In this document: one piece after another, positions 1-9,574 of the stretch | Position numbering within the stretch: the first letter of the stretch is position 1 | Layout of the letters: each line of letters starts with the position of its first letter | DNA from: an uncultured Bacteroides sp. | Lineage (GTDB): Bacteria > Bacteroidota > Bacteroidia > Bacteroidales > Bacteroidaceae | Reading direction: 5' to 3' | Length of the DNA: 64,000 bases | Assembly: GCF_963678845.1 (NCBI RefSeq) | Contig: NZ_OY787466.1 | Coordinates: 558,001-622,000 of the forward strand | Translations under genes and position numbers: made by a program | The notes under the pieces: model-generated | Databases searched by the model: none | What the model was told of the DNA's origin: nothing | Seen by the model: the letters and a program-made list of their open reading frames with translations, nothing else

Positions 1-1327
1 GAAGAATATTGAAGAGATGTACTACTATCGTTGGTGGACATTGCGCAAGCACCTGAAACAAACTCCTGTTGGTTACGCATTTACAGAGTTTCTTGTGCCT
101 CGTACTTATGCAGATCAGTATAACCTTATCGCTTCAGCTTTTGGTCATCATATCTATGAATCACGTTGGTTGCGCGATCAGAAGTATCTTGATCAATACA
201 TTCATGTATGGTTTCGTGGAAACGGTGGTCAGCCAATGAAGAAGATGAATAAATTCAGCTCATGGGCTGCCGATGCAATTCTTAATCGTTATAAAGTAAA
301 CGGTAATAAAGAGTATTTGCTTGATATGCTTCCTGATTTGGATAGTGAATACAAACGTTGGGAAAGTACCAACCGTTTGCCTTCCGGACTTTTCTGGCAA
401 GGAGATGTGCAGGATGGAATGGAAGAATCTATCAGTGGTGGAAGAAAGAAGAAATATGCACGTCCAACAATTAACAGTTACATGTATGGTAATGCAAAGG
501 CTTTGTCACAAATGGCCTTGCTTGCCGGAAAGAAAGATGAAGCTACGCTTTACGAGCATAAAGCAGATACCATAAAGAATTTGGTTGAAAATAAATTATG
601 GAGCGCGAAACACGGATTCTTTGAGACTTATCGCACTGATTCATTAGCAAATGTGCGTGAAGCAATAGGTTTTCTACCTTGGTACTTTAATCTTCCGGAT
701 GCAAATAAATATGATTTAGCCTGGAAGCAGGTAACAGAAGAAGGTGGATTCCTTGCTCCTTACGGGCTGACTACAGCAGAACGTCGTCATCCGTTATTCC
801 GTATGGCAGGTTGCTGCAAGTGCGAATGGGATGGTGCAATCTGGCCTTTTGCAACAGCTCAGACTATGACTGCTATGGCTAACTTTATGAATAACTACAA
901 GCAGACAGTCTTGAATGACAGTACTTATTTCCATTTAATGGAACTTTATGTGGAATCTCAATATCACCGTGGCCGTCCTTATGTTGGAGAATATCTTGAT
1001 GAAGTAACAGGTGCATGGCTGAAAGGTGATCAGGAAAGAAGTCGTTATTATAACCATTCAACTTTTAATGATTTGGTTATTACCGGCCTTGTGGGACTTC
1101 GTCCTCGTACGGATAATACCATTGAAGTGAATCCTTTGATTCCTGAAGGTAAATGGAACTGGTTCTGCCTGGATAATGTATTGTATCATGGTAAGAATAT
1201 TACAATAATGTGGGATAAAGACGGAAGTCGCTACCATCTTGGAAAAGGATTTCGTATATTTGTCAATGGCAAAGTAGTTGGAAAATCAGATCGTCTGAAA
1301 AAACTTGTTTGTGAGAATGTGTTGTAA
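1..1327 (+). CDS. GH142/MGH1-like glycosidase, C-terminal part (5' truncated by window)
   Basis: The reading frame is open back to base 2 (K-N-I-E-E before the first Met at 17), so the true start lies outside the window and only the C-terminal ~440 residues are seen. They form an (alpha/alpha)6-type glycosidase domain like the MGH1-like/GH63-related families, with aromatic-rich helical repeats, motifs such as CEWDGAIWPFATAQ and HSTFNDLVITG, and a small C-terminal beta-sandwich. Followed directly by GH78, GH28 and a CE19-type esterase, it fits the C-terminal GH142 beta-L-arabinofuranosidase half of the B. theta RG-II enzyme BT1020 (from memory), which acts on the side chain ending in arabinose. 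That assignment is inference from context. Another MGH1-like clan member is possible. Confidence 0.75.
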   Translation, partial: KNIEEMYYYRWWTLRKHLKQTPVGYAFTEFLVPRTYADQYNLIASAFGHHIYESRWLRDQKYLDQYIHVWFRGNGGQPMKKMNKFSSWAADAILNRYKVNGNKEYLLDMLPDLDSEYKRWESTNRLPSGLFWQGDVQDGMEESISGGRKKKYARPTINSYMYGNAKALSQMALLAGKKDEATLYEHKADTIKNLVENKLWSAKHGFFETYRTDSLANVREAIGFLPWYFNLPDANKYDLAWKQVTEEGGFLAPYGLTTAERRHPLFRMAGCCKCEWDGAIWPFATAQTMTAMANFMNNYKQTVLNDSTYFHLMELYVESQYHRGRPYVGEYLDEVTGAWLKGDQERSRYYNHSTFNDLVITGLVGLRPRTDNTIEVNPLIPEGKWNWFCLDNVLYHGKNITIMWDKDGSRYHLGKGFRIFVNGKVVGKSDRLKKLVCENVL

Positions 1328-1346
1328 CTTGCTTAAAAGAGAATCA

Positions 1347-4055
1347 ATGAAAAATCGAGCTCTTCTATATTTCTATATTTTGATGTTTATCTGTCCCTTT
1401 GCGGTTAAAGGGATGGAAGTAACAAAAATGAATTGTGAACAGTCTGCGGATCCTTTGGCCCTTGATACAGAGCATCCACGTTTTGGCTGGCAACTTCAAT
1501 CCAGAGTGTCAGGCTCACATCAGTCGGCGTATGACATAGAAATATATACAACAGAAAAAGGAGATAACAAATTGGTTTGGTCTTCTGGAAAGGTTGTGTC
1601 AAGCCAGAGTCAGTTTGTTCCTTATACCGGAAGTCAGAGACTGGAGCGCGCAGTGAAATATATGTGGCGGGTAAAGGTGTGGAACGAACATGATAAACCA
1701 TCTGCATGGAGTAAAGATGCAGAATTCCGTTTGGCTCCTTTATTGAAGTTTATGAATGCCCGTTGGATAGGAGCTATTTCACGTGAAGATGCTCACTTAC
1801 CATCTGGAAGAAAGTTTCATTCTACTGTATTAAAGAAACCAGAGAACAAAGCCTTGTGGGAAGCTGTAGATTCACTGTCTGCCAAAAGTATTTATCTGCG
1901 CCGTTGTTTTATAGCGGACAAAAATATAGTTGAAGCTACAGCATATGTTTGTGGATTGGGACTTTATGAATTCTCTTTAAATGGTAATAAAATTGGAGAT
2001 AGTGAGTTTGCTCCTCTGAATAGCGATTATGATAAAACAGTTTATTATAATGTTTATGACGTGACTGCTAATTTAAGAAAAGGGGCCAATGCTATTGGTG
2101 TATTATTGGGCAATGGCTTCTATAATGTGCAAGGTGGTGGCCGGTATCGTAAATTGCAGATTAGTTTTGGACCACCTACATTGTTCTTTAAAATGATAGT
2201 CCGCTATTCTGATGGTTCTTCTAAAGAGATACTTTCCGGCCCTGAATGGAAATATTCTTTCAGCCCTATCACATTTAATAGTATTTACGGCGGTGAAGAT
2301 TATAATGCTTGTCTGGAGCAGAAAGGTTGGAATAAGCCGGGCTTTAATGACAGTAACTGGTTACCGGTTGTCGTTCAACAGGCTCCTAAAGGAAGGTTGC
2401 GTTCACAACAGGCAGCTCCGGTAAAGATAATGAAACATTATGATGTAAAGAGTATCAATCGCCTTTCTGATAAATCTGTGCTTGATATGGGACAGAATCT
2501 TGCTGGCTTTCCTGAAATAACTGTAAACGGTAAAAGAGGAGCAACAGTAAGGTTAACAGTCGGTGAGTCATTAAATCCGGATGGAACGGTTAGTCAGAAG
2601 AATACTGGTAGCAAGCATTACTATGAATATACCCTTAAAGGAGAAGGAGATGAACATTGGCACCCTCGTTTTTCCTATTATGGATTCAGATATATACAGG
2701 TGGAAGGTGCATGCCTCAAAGGAGATAAAACAAAGGCTAATCTACCTTTGATAAAGAAAATACAATCATGCTTTGTTTATAACTCTGCCCAGGAGGTAGG
2801 CGAGTTCAACTGTTCCAATACAATATTCAATAACGCTCACCGCATTATCAATATGGCGGTAAAAAGTAATATGCAGGGCGTCTTTACTGATTGTCCGCAC
2901 AGAGAAAAACTGGGCTGGCTGGAAGAAACTCATCTTAATGGTCCTGGCTTATTCTTTAATTATGACCTCACGAAGTTCATTCCTAAGGTAATGCAGGACA
3001 TAAGTGACGCACAACATCCCAATGGATTGGTACCTAGTATAGCTCCTGAATATGTTGAGTTTGAAGGAAATTTCCAGGATTCTCCTGAATGGGGTGGCGC
3101 ATCGGTCATTCTTCCGTGGATGTATTATGAATATTATGGTGACAATTCGCTTATTATAAAATATTATTCTGCCATGAAACGATATGTTGATTATCTTACT
3201 TCACGTGCAGATAATCATATTGTGAATCATGGACTAGGTGACTGGTATGATTATGATGGTAAGAGAGCTGGCTTTTCTCGTAACACACCTGTTCCTTTAG
3301 TAGGTACAGCTCATTATCTTTGGAATATTCAGCTGTTGAGTAAGGCGGCTGATATGATTGGGAATAAGCAAGATAAGGAATTTTATGCTGAATTGGCTAA
3401 AGAAGTAAAGAAGGCATATAATGATAAATTCTTTGATGTAAAAACTCGTCAGTATGGTACTGGGAGTCAGTGCTCTAATGCCATTCCTTTGTTTCTTGAT
3501 ATTGTGGAACCCCAATACCGTGCAGATGTATTGGCAAACCTAGTCAAAGATATCAGGGCACATGGTAATCGTCTTACAACTGGTGATGTTGGTAACCGTT
3601 ATCTTTTCCAGACTTTGGCTAGAAATGGTTTGAATGAGGTAATGTACAAGATGAATAATCACGAAGATGCACCGGGTTATGGTTTTCAGGTTAAGTATGG
3701 TGCAACAACACTCACAGAACAGTGGGATCCTAGAGAAGGTACTTCGTGGAACCACTTTATGATGGGACAGATTGATGAATGGTTCTATACCTGGTTGGCT
3801 GGAATACAATCAGTACCGGCAGAACCGGGCTTTCAGAAGTTGATAATTAATCCACAGGTTGTGGGTGATCTGAAATATGTTTCTGCTTCCTATAATACTC
3901 TTTATGGGAAAGTATCTGTGGACTGGAAAGTTGAGAATGGTCTTTTCACTTTGAATGTTGAAATTCCGGTAAACTGTTCGGCTACAATCATTCTCCCCAA
4001 TAAAGAGAAGCATTTTGTAGAGAGTGGAAAACAAATGTTTACCGTAAAAATTTAA
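1347..4055 (+). CDS. GH78 alpha-L-rhamnosidase-like enzyme, secreted
   Basis: About 902 residues from the ATG at 1347. That start gives a signal peptide (KNRALLYFYILMFICPFAVKG) and a 19-bp gap after the previous gene. An in-frame TTG at 1305 would overlap the upstream gene and is less likely. Order: N-terminal Ig-like domain with the rhamnosidase-type opening (EHPRFGWQL), beta-sandwich domains with GLGLYEFSLNG, a six-hairpin catalytic domain (TDCPHREKLGW, then TLTEQWDPREG carrying the expected catalytic acid residues), and a C-terminal beta-sandwich. GH78 enzymes release terminal alpha-L-rhamnose by inversion, probably in the periplasm here. Position between GH142-like and GH28 genes matches the RG-II operon of B. 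theta. The linkage attacked cannot be read from sequence. Confidence 0.9.
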   Translation: MKNRALLYFYILMFICPFAVKGMEVTKMNCEQSADPLALDTEHPRFGWQLQSRVSGSHQSAYDIEIYTTEKGDNKLVWSSGKVVSSQSQFVPYTGSQRLERAVKYMWRVKVWNEHDKPSAWSKDAEFRLAPLLKFMNARWIGAISREDAHLPSGRKFHSTVLKKPENKALWEAVDSLSAKSIYLRRCFIADKNIVEATAYVCGLGLYEFSLNGNKIGDSEFAPLNSDYDKTVYYNVYDVTANLRKGANAIGVLLGNGFYNVQGGGRYRKLQISFGPPTLFFKMIVRYSDGSSKEILSGPEWKYSFSPITFNSIYGGEDYNACLEQKGWNKPGFNDSNWLPVVVQQAPKGRLRSQQAAPVKIMKHYDVKSINRLSDKSVLDMGQNLAGFPEITVNGKRGATVRLTVGESLNPDGTVSQKNTGSKHYYEYTLKGEGDEHWHPRFSYYGFRYIQVEGACLKGDKTKANLPLIKKIQSCFVYNSAQEVGEFNCSNTIFNNAHRIINMAVKSNMQGVFTDCPHREKLGWLEETHLNGPGLFFNYDLTKFIPKVMQDISDAQHPNGLVPSIAPEYVEFEGNFQDSPEWGGASVILPWMYYEYYGDNSLIIKYYSAMKRYVDYLTSRADNHIVNHGLGDWYDYDGKRAGFSRNTPVPLVGTAHYLWNIQLLSKAADMIGNKQDKEFYAELAKEVKKAYNDKFFDVKTRQYGTGSQCSNAIPLFLDIVEPQYRADVLANLVKDIRAHGNRLTTGDVGNRYLFQTLARNGLNEVMYKMNNHEDAPGYGFQVKYGATTLTEQWDPREGTSWNHFMMGQIDEWFYTWLAGIQSVPAEPGFQKLIINPQVVGDLKYVSASYNTLYGKVSVDWKVENGLFTLNVEIPVNCSATIILPNKEKHFVESGKQMFTVKI

Positions 4056-4077
4056 TAATCATTTTTATTGATAGATA

Positions 4078-5676
4078 ATGAGAATAACACAAATTCGTTT
4101 TACCCTTCTTTTTGTTCTTTTGTTTGGGACACTTTTTGCCCATGCGGAAAGAGTGGATATGCTCAAAGCCGGTGCTAAAGCTGACGGAAAGAAGCTGAAT
4201 ACAGAATTGATAAATAGAACAATTGATAAACTCTCTGCTAAAGGTGGTGGTACTCTTTTCTTTCCTTCCGGTAAGTATCTTACAGGAGCGGTGAAGTTAA
4301 AGAGTAATATTACTATTGAACTGGAAGCAGGTGCTACGTTATTATTTTCTGATAACTTTGATGACTATCTCCCTTTTGTTGATATGAGGTATGAAGGAGT
4401 AATGATGAAAAGTTTTTGTCCTTTGTTCTATGCGGTCGATCAGCATGATATAACCATTAAAGGTGAAGGTACTATTGATGGCCAGGGGAAGAAATGGTGG
4501 ACAGAATTTTATAGAGTACTGGTTGATCTGCAAAAGAACGGAATCCGTGATTTGAATAAATACCAGTCTATGTGGGACAGTGCAAATAAAGATACTGATC
4601 TCTATAAGGTGACCAATGCGGATTATAAAGAAGTGCTGGATCGTCGTTTTTTTCGTCCTTCTTTTATTCAGCCTATCCGATGCAAGAATATAAAAATTGA
4701 AGGTATCTCAATAGTGAATTCTCCTTTTTGGACTGTGAATCCCGAACTTTGTGAAAATGTAACCATAAAGGGAATAACGATAAATAACCCTTCTTCACCA
4801 AATACAGATGGGATAAATCCTTCTTCCTGTAAGAATGTACACATATCGGATTGTCTTATATCAGTAGGGGATGATTGTATTACTCTGAAATCAGGAAGAG
4901 ATTTGCAGGCTCGCCAGATTGGAGTTCCTTGTGAGAATATAACGATTACCAATTGCATTATGATGTCTGGTCATGGAGGAGTGGTGATTGGCAGTGAAAT
5001 GAGTGGTGATGTGCGAAAGGTGACAATCTCTAATTGCATTTTCGATGGTACAGACCGGGGAATACGTATTAAGTCTACCCGCGGTCGTGGAGGAGTAGTA
5101 GAAGAAATACGTATTGACAATATTGTGATGAAGAATATTAAGAGTGAAGCGGTGGTTCTCAGCTTATTCTATAGTAAAATGGATAAAGAACCAGTCTCTG
5201 ATCGTACACCAATCTTTCGTAATATACACATTTCTAATCTAACCGGAACTCAGGTTAATAGCGCAGTCAGGATATTGGGTATAGAAGAGATGCCAATCAG
5301 TGATGTTACGTTGAGCAATATAAATATCCAATCGGAATCCGGCTTGGAGGCCGATAAGGTAAAGAACCTGGAATTAAACAATGTTCGCATTGATACCCGA
5401 ATTGGTGCTTCATTCAAATTCTCTAATTCGCAGAATCTGGAACTGAATAATATAAAGACTGAAACTCCCAAAGCAGATACTCCTTTCCTGAAAATATACG
5501 ATTCCAAAGAATGCCTTATTCAAGGATGCTATCCTCAGGCAGGAAGCCGATCTTTTCTTCTTTTGGGGGGAGAAAACAAAAATATTATTCTAATGCATAA
5601 TTATTTTGGTCGTCTGCCTTTGGTTGTAGATAAAGAGAGTGTATATGCAAAAGAAAATCTCATAATAAAAGAATAA
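4078..5676 (+). CDS. GH28 polygalacturonase-family enzyme
   Basis: 532 residues with a signal peptide (ITQIRFTLLFVLLFGTLFAHA) and then a right-handed parallel beta-helix. All GH28 signature motifs are present: NTDGIN with D244, GDDC with D265/D266, GHGG with H299 and RIK at 330-332. GH28 enzymes hydrolyse alpha-1,4-galacturonosyl bonds of pectin by inversion; whether this one is exo or endo is not visible. The gene begins 22 bp after the GH78 stop and ends 1 bp before the esterase start, so it is surely cotranscribed. In B. theta the GH28-esterase neighbour pair (BT1018/BT1017, from memory) trims the homogalacturonan backbone of RG-II, which is the likely role here. Confidence 0.93.
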   Translation: MRITQIRFTLLFVLLFGTLFAHAERVDMLKAGAKADGKKLNTELINRTIDKLSAKGGGTLFFPSGKYLTGAVKLKSNITIELEAGATLLFSDNFDDYLPFVDMRYEGVMMKSFCPLFYAVDQHDITIKGEGTIDGQGKKWWTEFYRVLVDLQKNGIRDLNKYQSMWDSANKDTDLYKVTNADYKEVLDRRFFRPSFIQPIRCKNIKIEGISIVNSPFWTVNPELCENVTIKGITINNPSSPNTDGINPSSCKNVHISDCLISVGDDCITLKSGRDLQARQIGVPCENITITNCIMMSGHGGVVIGSEMSGDVRKVTISNCIFDGTDRGIRIKSTRGRGGVVEEIRIDNIVMKNIKSEAVVLSLFYSKMDKEPVSDRTPIFRNIHISNLTGTQVNSAVRILGIEEMPISDVTLSNINIQSESGLEADKVKNLELNNVRIDTRIGASFKFSNSQNLELNNIKTETPKADTPFLKIYDSKECLIQGCYPQAGSRSFLLLGGENKNIILMHNYFGRLPLVVDKESVYAKENLIIKE

Positions 5677-5677
5677 A

Positions 5678-7072
5678 ATGAATATAAAAGTAGTCATATT
5701 ATCTGCAGCACTATTTCTTTCGGGGAATACTCTTTTTGCTCAACAGGATTCGATAAAACAAAATTCGGATAATAAATATCAGAAGCCACTCAAAGAAGTG
5801 CTGACGGATATTTCGAAACGATTCAATGTACGCCTTAAATGGACAGAAGTAGTTGTGGATGGGAAGATGCTTGATTATGCCGATTCACGTATCCGTCCTT
5901 ATTCCGTAGAAGAAAGTCTGAGTAACGTTCTTGCTCCTTTCGACTATAAATTCGTGAAGCAGGGAGGTAACTTATATAAAATAAAGAAATATGAATATGC
6001 CCGTCGCACAGACACCGATGGTGTAAAAATGCTGGAATATTTAAGTAGCCTTTACAAGGATTCTGTGCAATGGAACACCCGAAAAGAATGCTTGCGCAAA
6101 GAGGTTAGAGAACGTTTAGGCATTGATGTTCTTTTAAATGCGCGGGTAGTGTCTAAACCTGTAATTTCAAAGCAAAGAGTTTATAATGGATATACAGTTC
6201 AGAACTTTTATCTTGAAACACTACCTGGACTTTATGTCTGTGGATCAATCTATAAACCCGTTATTAAAGGGAAGTTTCCGTTAATTATTTGTCCAAACGG
6301 ACATTTCCTGGATGGTCGCTATCGTAAAGACCAGCAACAACGTATGGCTACACTTGCCCGCATGGGTGCCATCTGTGTGGATTACGATCTTTTTGCATGG
6401 GGTGAATCCATGTTACAGTTTCCTTTAGAGGCACATCAAAAGAGTGCGGCACAAGTTATTCAAGCTCTAAATGGAATCAGCATTCTCGATTTTATGTATA
6501 ACCGTAAGGATGTTGATAAAAAAAGAGTTGGAGTGAATGGTGGATCGGGTGGTGGCTCTCAAACTGTTCTGCTTACAGTTCTTGATAAACGTTACACAGC
6601 ATTGGCTCCGGTTGTTAGCTTGTCTTCTCACTTTGATGGTGGATGTCCTTGTGAAAGCGGATTACCTATATTCCAATCCTGTGGAGGTACCGTAAATGCT
6701 GAGCTGGCTGCTATGAATGCTCCAAAACCAATGTTGATTGTTTCTGATGGTAATGATTGGACTAGCACGGTTCCTTCTTTGGAACTTCCTTATATTAAGC
6801 ATATCTATGAATATTATGGTGCAGCTGATAAGGTAACAAATGTTCATCTTCCAGAAGAAGCACATGATTTCGGACCGAACAAACGCAATGCTGTATATGA
6901 TTTCTTTGCAAATGTATTTCAATTGAAAAAATCCATGCAGGATGAAAGCAAAGTCACTATAGAACCAACAACCAATATGCTTAGCTTTGGAGAAAAAGGA
7001 GAGAAGCTTCCCAAGAATGCAATCCGTTCTTTTGAGGAACTGGAAAAACTTCTTAATAGTTTGAATAAGTAA
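5678..7072 (+). CDS. CE19-type pectin methylesterase (alpha/beta hydrolase) with STN-like N-terminus
   Basis: 464 residues. A signal peptide is followed by a ~70-residue STN-like segment (about 34-105, PLKEVLTDISKRFNVRLKW and VEESLSNVL) and then an acetyl-xylan-esterase-like alpha/beta hydrolase. The nucleophile is S290 in NGGSGGG, with a probable acid at D357 (VSDGNDW) and base H396 (EEAHDFG). This architecture and its position beside GH28 match BT1017, a pectin methylesterase reported as essential for RG-II use in B. theta (family knowledge, from memory). It would remove methyl esters from backbone galacturonate before GH28 acts. The start codon follows the GH28 stop by one base, which suggests translational coupling. 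An acetylesterase role is the main alternative. Confidence 0.87.
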   Translation: MNIKVVILSAALFLSGNTLFAQQDSIKQNSDNKYQKPLKEVLTDISKRFNVRLKWTEVVVDGKMLDYADSRIRPYSVEESLSNVLAPFDYKFVKQGGNLYKIKKYEYARRTDTDGVKMLEYLSSLYKDSVQWNTRKECLRKEVRERLGIDVLLNARVVSKPVISKQRVYNGYTVQNFYLETLPGLYVCGSIYKPVIKGKFPLIICPNGHFLDGRYRKDQQQRMATLARMGAICVDYDLFAWGESMLQFPLEAHQKSAAQVIQALNGISILDFMYNRKDVDKKRVGVNGGSGGGSQTVLLTVLDKRYTALAPVVSLSSHFDGGCPCESGLPIFQSCGGTVNAELAAMNAPKPMLIVSDGNDWTSTVPSLELPYIKHIYEYYGAADKVTNVHLPEEAHDFGPNKRNAVYDFFANVFQLKKSMQDESKVTIEPTTNMLSFGEKGEKLPKNAIRSFEELEKLLNSLNK

Positions 7073-7102
7073 GACCTTTTTTCATCCAAACGTTTTAAAT
7101 TG

Positions 7103-9568
7103 ATGAATAATATGAATGATATAAAACGCAAGTTGATTTATCTTATTTCTTTTCTATTCTTGTTGTTACCCATTAAGGTGACTGCAAGCGGGTATAAGTT
7201 GTGGTATGATAAACCAGCTGCAACCTGGACGGAAGCTTTGCCTTTAGGAAACGGTCGTTTGGGAGCAATGGTTTTTGGTAATCCTTCTGTAGAACAGATT
7301 CAGCTCAATGAAGAAACTATTTGGGCCGGACGCCCGAATAATAATGCCAATCCTGATGCGTTGAAATCTCTTCCTAAGGTTCGGGAATTGGTTTTTGCCG
7401 GAAAGTATCTGGAAGCTCAGACACTGGCAACAGAAAAGGTCATGGCAAATACAAATTCAGGCATGCCTTACCAAACATTTGGTGACCTGCGAATTGCTTT
7501 TCCCGGGCACACTCGTTACACAGATTATTACAGAGAATTAAGTCTTGACTCTGCTCGTGCTTTAGTCTCATATAAAGTGGATGGAGTTCACTTCCGCAGG
7601 GAAATGATTACCTCTTTTCCTGATCAGGTAGTGATGATCAAGTTATCAGCAGATGCTGCAAAGAAGATTACTTTCAATGCATTCTTTACTTCACCTCATC
7701 AGGATGTGGTTGTTGATACCGAAAATAATTGTGTAACACTTTCCGGTGTCTCCTCATGGCATGAAGGTCTGAAAGGTAAAGTTGAATTTCAGGGCCGGTT
7801 ATCTGTAAAGGCTGTGAATGGAAAGGTACAGTATAAAGACGGAACACTTTCTGTAGAAGGAGCAGATGAAGCTATACTTTATGTTTCAATTGGAACAAAT
7901 TTTGTTAACTATAAAGATATTTCAGGTAATTCAGTTGAGCGTGCAAAAAGTTTTTTGGAGAAAGCGCTTACCAGAGATTATAATACCGTACTAAAAGAAC
8001 ATGTTTCATTCTTCAGAAAATATATGGACCGTGTTTCTCTTTATTTGGGAGAAAACAAACAGGCAGGTATTACCACAGATAAACGCATAGAAAACTTTGC
8101 ACAGACAAATGATGCTCATTTAGTAGCAACTTATTTTCAGTTTGGCAGATATTTGCTAATCTGTTCTTCTCAACCGGGAGGACAGCCAGCTAATCTTCAG
8201 GGAATCTGGAATGATAAACTTCTTCCTTCCTGGGATAGTAAATATACCTGCAACATCAACGTAGAAATGAACTATTGGCCATCAGAAGTAACCAACTTGA
8301 CAGAACTGAATCAGCCATTGTTTAATATGGTAAAGGAAGTATCTGAAAGTGGAAAGGAAACTGCAAAGATAATGTATGGTGCCGACGGATGGGTATTGCA
8401 TCACAACACAGATATCTGGCGAATAACAGGTGCTGTGGATAAAGCTCCTTCCGGCATGTGGGCTTCTGGTGGAGCATGGCTTTGCCGCCATCTTTGGGAG
8501 CACTACTTATATACAGGTGATATTAAGTTCCTTAAAGAGATATATCCTATCATGAAAGGTGCGGCTGTATTCTTTGATCAGACAATGGTTAAGGAACCTA
8601 CACATAACTGGCTGGTGGTATGTCCTTCCAACTCTCCTGAAAATGTTCATGCAGGAAGTAAGGGAGAAGCAACTACAGCTGCAGGTTGTACAATGGATAA
8701 TCAGTTAATCTTTGATCTCTGGAACGAGATTATTTCAGCTTCACGCTTACTGGGTGTTGATTCTGATTTCGCATCTCATCTGAAACAAAGGTTGAATGAA
8801 ATGGCACCAATGCAAGTTGGTCGTTGGGGGCAATTACAGGAATGGATGAATGATTGGGACGATCCACAGGATATTCATCGTCATGCATCTCACCTTTACG
8901 GATTATTCCCAAGTAATCAGATATCTCCTTACCGCACCCCCGAATTATTTGAGGCTGCCCGCACTTCATTGATTCATCGTGGAGATCCTTCTACCGGATG
9001 GTCTATGGCCTGGAAAGTATGTTTCTGGGCACGTTTGCTGGATGGTGATCATGCTTATAAGCTTATAGTAAATCAACTTTCTTTGGTTCGTAACGAAAAG
9101 AAAAAGGGAGGTACTTATCCAAACTTATTCGATGCTCATCCACCTTTCCAGATTGATGGCAATTTTGGTTGTGCAGCTGGTATTGCAGAAATGCTGATGC
9201 AAAGTTATGATGGTTTTATCTATCTACTTCCGGCTCTTCCTTCCTTATGGAAAGAAGGACACATCAACGGATTAATTGCTCGTGGAGGTTTTGAACTCGG
9301 TATCAGTTGGAAGAATGGGGAAGTAGACAAGGTAATTATTAAATCTCATATCGGAGGTAACTGTCGTTTGCGCTCACTTACCCCATTGAAAGGAAACGGA
9401 TTGAAAAAAGCAAAAGGCGAGAATCCAAATACACTTTATGCAGTGCCTTCTGTTCCTTCACCTTTGGTTAAGGATGCAACGAAGCTTACAGAACTTAGCA
9501 TGAAGAATACTTATCTGTATGATTTGAATACGAAAGCTGGAAAAGAATACGTAATCTATAAAAAATAA
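7103..9568 (+). CDS. GH95 glycosidase, predicted alpha-L-galactosidase
   Basis: About 821 residues from the ATG at 7103 (an ATG at 7112 is also possible; a TTG at 7100 precedes it). Signal peptide, N-terminal beta-super-sandwich (LPLGNGRLGAMVFG), (alpha/alpha)6 catalytic barrel (QPANLQGIWND, NINVEMNYWPSE, DGNFGCAAGIAEML) and a C-terminal beta domain: full-length GH95. Numbered from 7103, N384 and N386 correspond to the Asn pair that assists catalysis. The residue two before the first Asn is Thr382, where GH95 fucosidases carry His. Thr at this position is associated with alpha-L-galactosidase activity (family knowledge). RG-II side chain A contains L-galactose and the GH140 apiosidase is next, so L-galactose release is the best prediction. 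Cotranscribed. Confidence 0.93.
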   Translation: MNNMNDIKRKLIYLISFLFLLLPIKVTASGYKLWYDKPAATWTEALPLGNGRLGAMVFGNPSVEQIQLNEETIWAGRPNNNANPDALKSLPKVRELVFAGKYLEAQTLATEKVMANTNSGMPYQTFGDLRIAFPGHTRYTDYYRELSLDSARALVSYKVDGVHFRREMITSFPDQVVMIKLSADAAKKITFNAFFTSPHQDVVVDTENNCVTLSGVSSWHEGLKGKVEFQGRLSVKAVNGKVQYKDGTLSVEGADEAILYVSIGTNFVNYKDISGNSVERAKSFLEKALTRDYNTVLKEHVSFFRKYMDRVSLYLGENKQAGITTDKRIENFAQTNDAHLVATYFQFGRYLLICSSQPGGQPANLQGIWNDKLLPSWDSKYTCNINVEMNYWPSEVTNLTELNQPLFNMVKEVSESGKETAKIMYGADGWVLHHNTDIWRITGAVDKAPSGMWASGGAWLCRHLWEHYLYTGDIKFLKEIYPIMKGAAVFFDQTMVKEPTHNWLVVCPSNSPENVHAGSKGEATTAAGCTMDNQLIFDLWNEIISASRLLGVDSDFASHLKQRLNEMAPMQVGRWGQLQEWMNDWDDPQDIHRHASHLYGLFPSNQISPYRTPELFEAARTSLIHRGDPSTGWSMAWKVCFWARLLDGDHAYKLIVNQLSLVRNEKKKGGTYPNLFDAHPPFQIDGNFGCAAGIAEMLMQSYDGFIYLLPALPSLWKEGHINGLIARGGFELGISWKNGEVDKVIIKSHIGGNCRLRSLTPLKGNGLKKAKGENPNTLYAVPSVPSPLVKDATKLTELSMKNTYLYDLNTKAGKEYVIYKK

Positions 9569-9574
9569 ACAATA

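Noticed and set aside
1305..1346. TTG at 1305 as start of the GH78 gene
   Set aside because: It would overlap the upstream gene and place 14 extra residues before a normal signal peptide; the ATG at 1347 is better.
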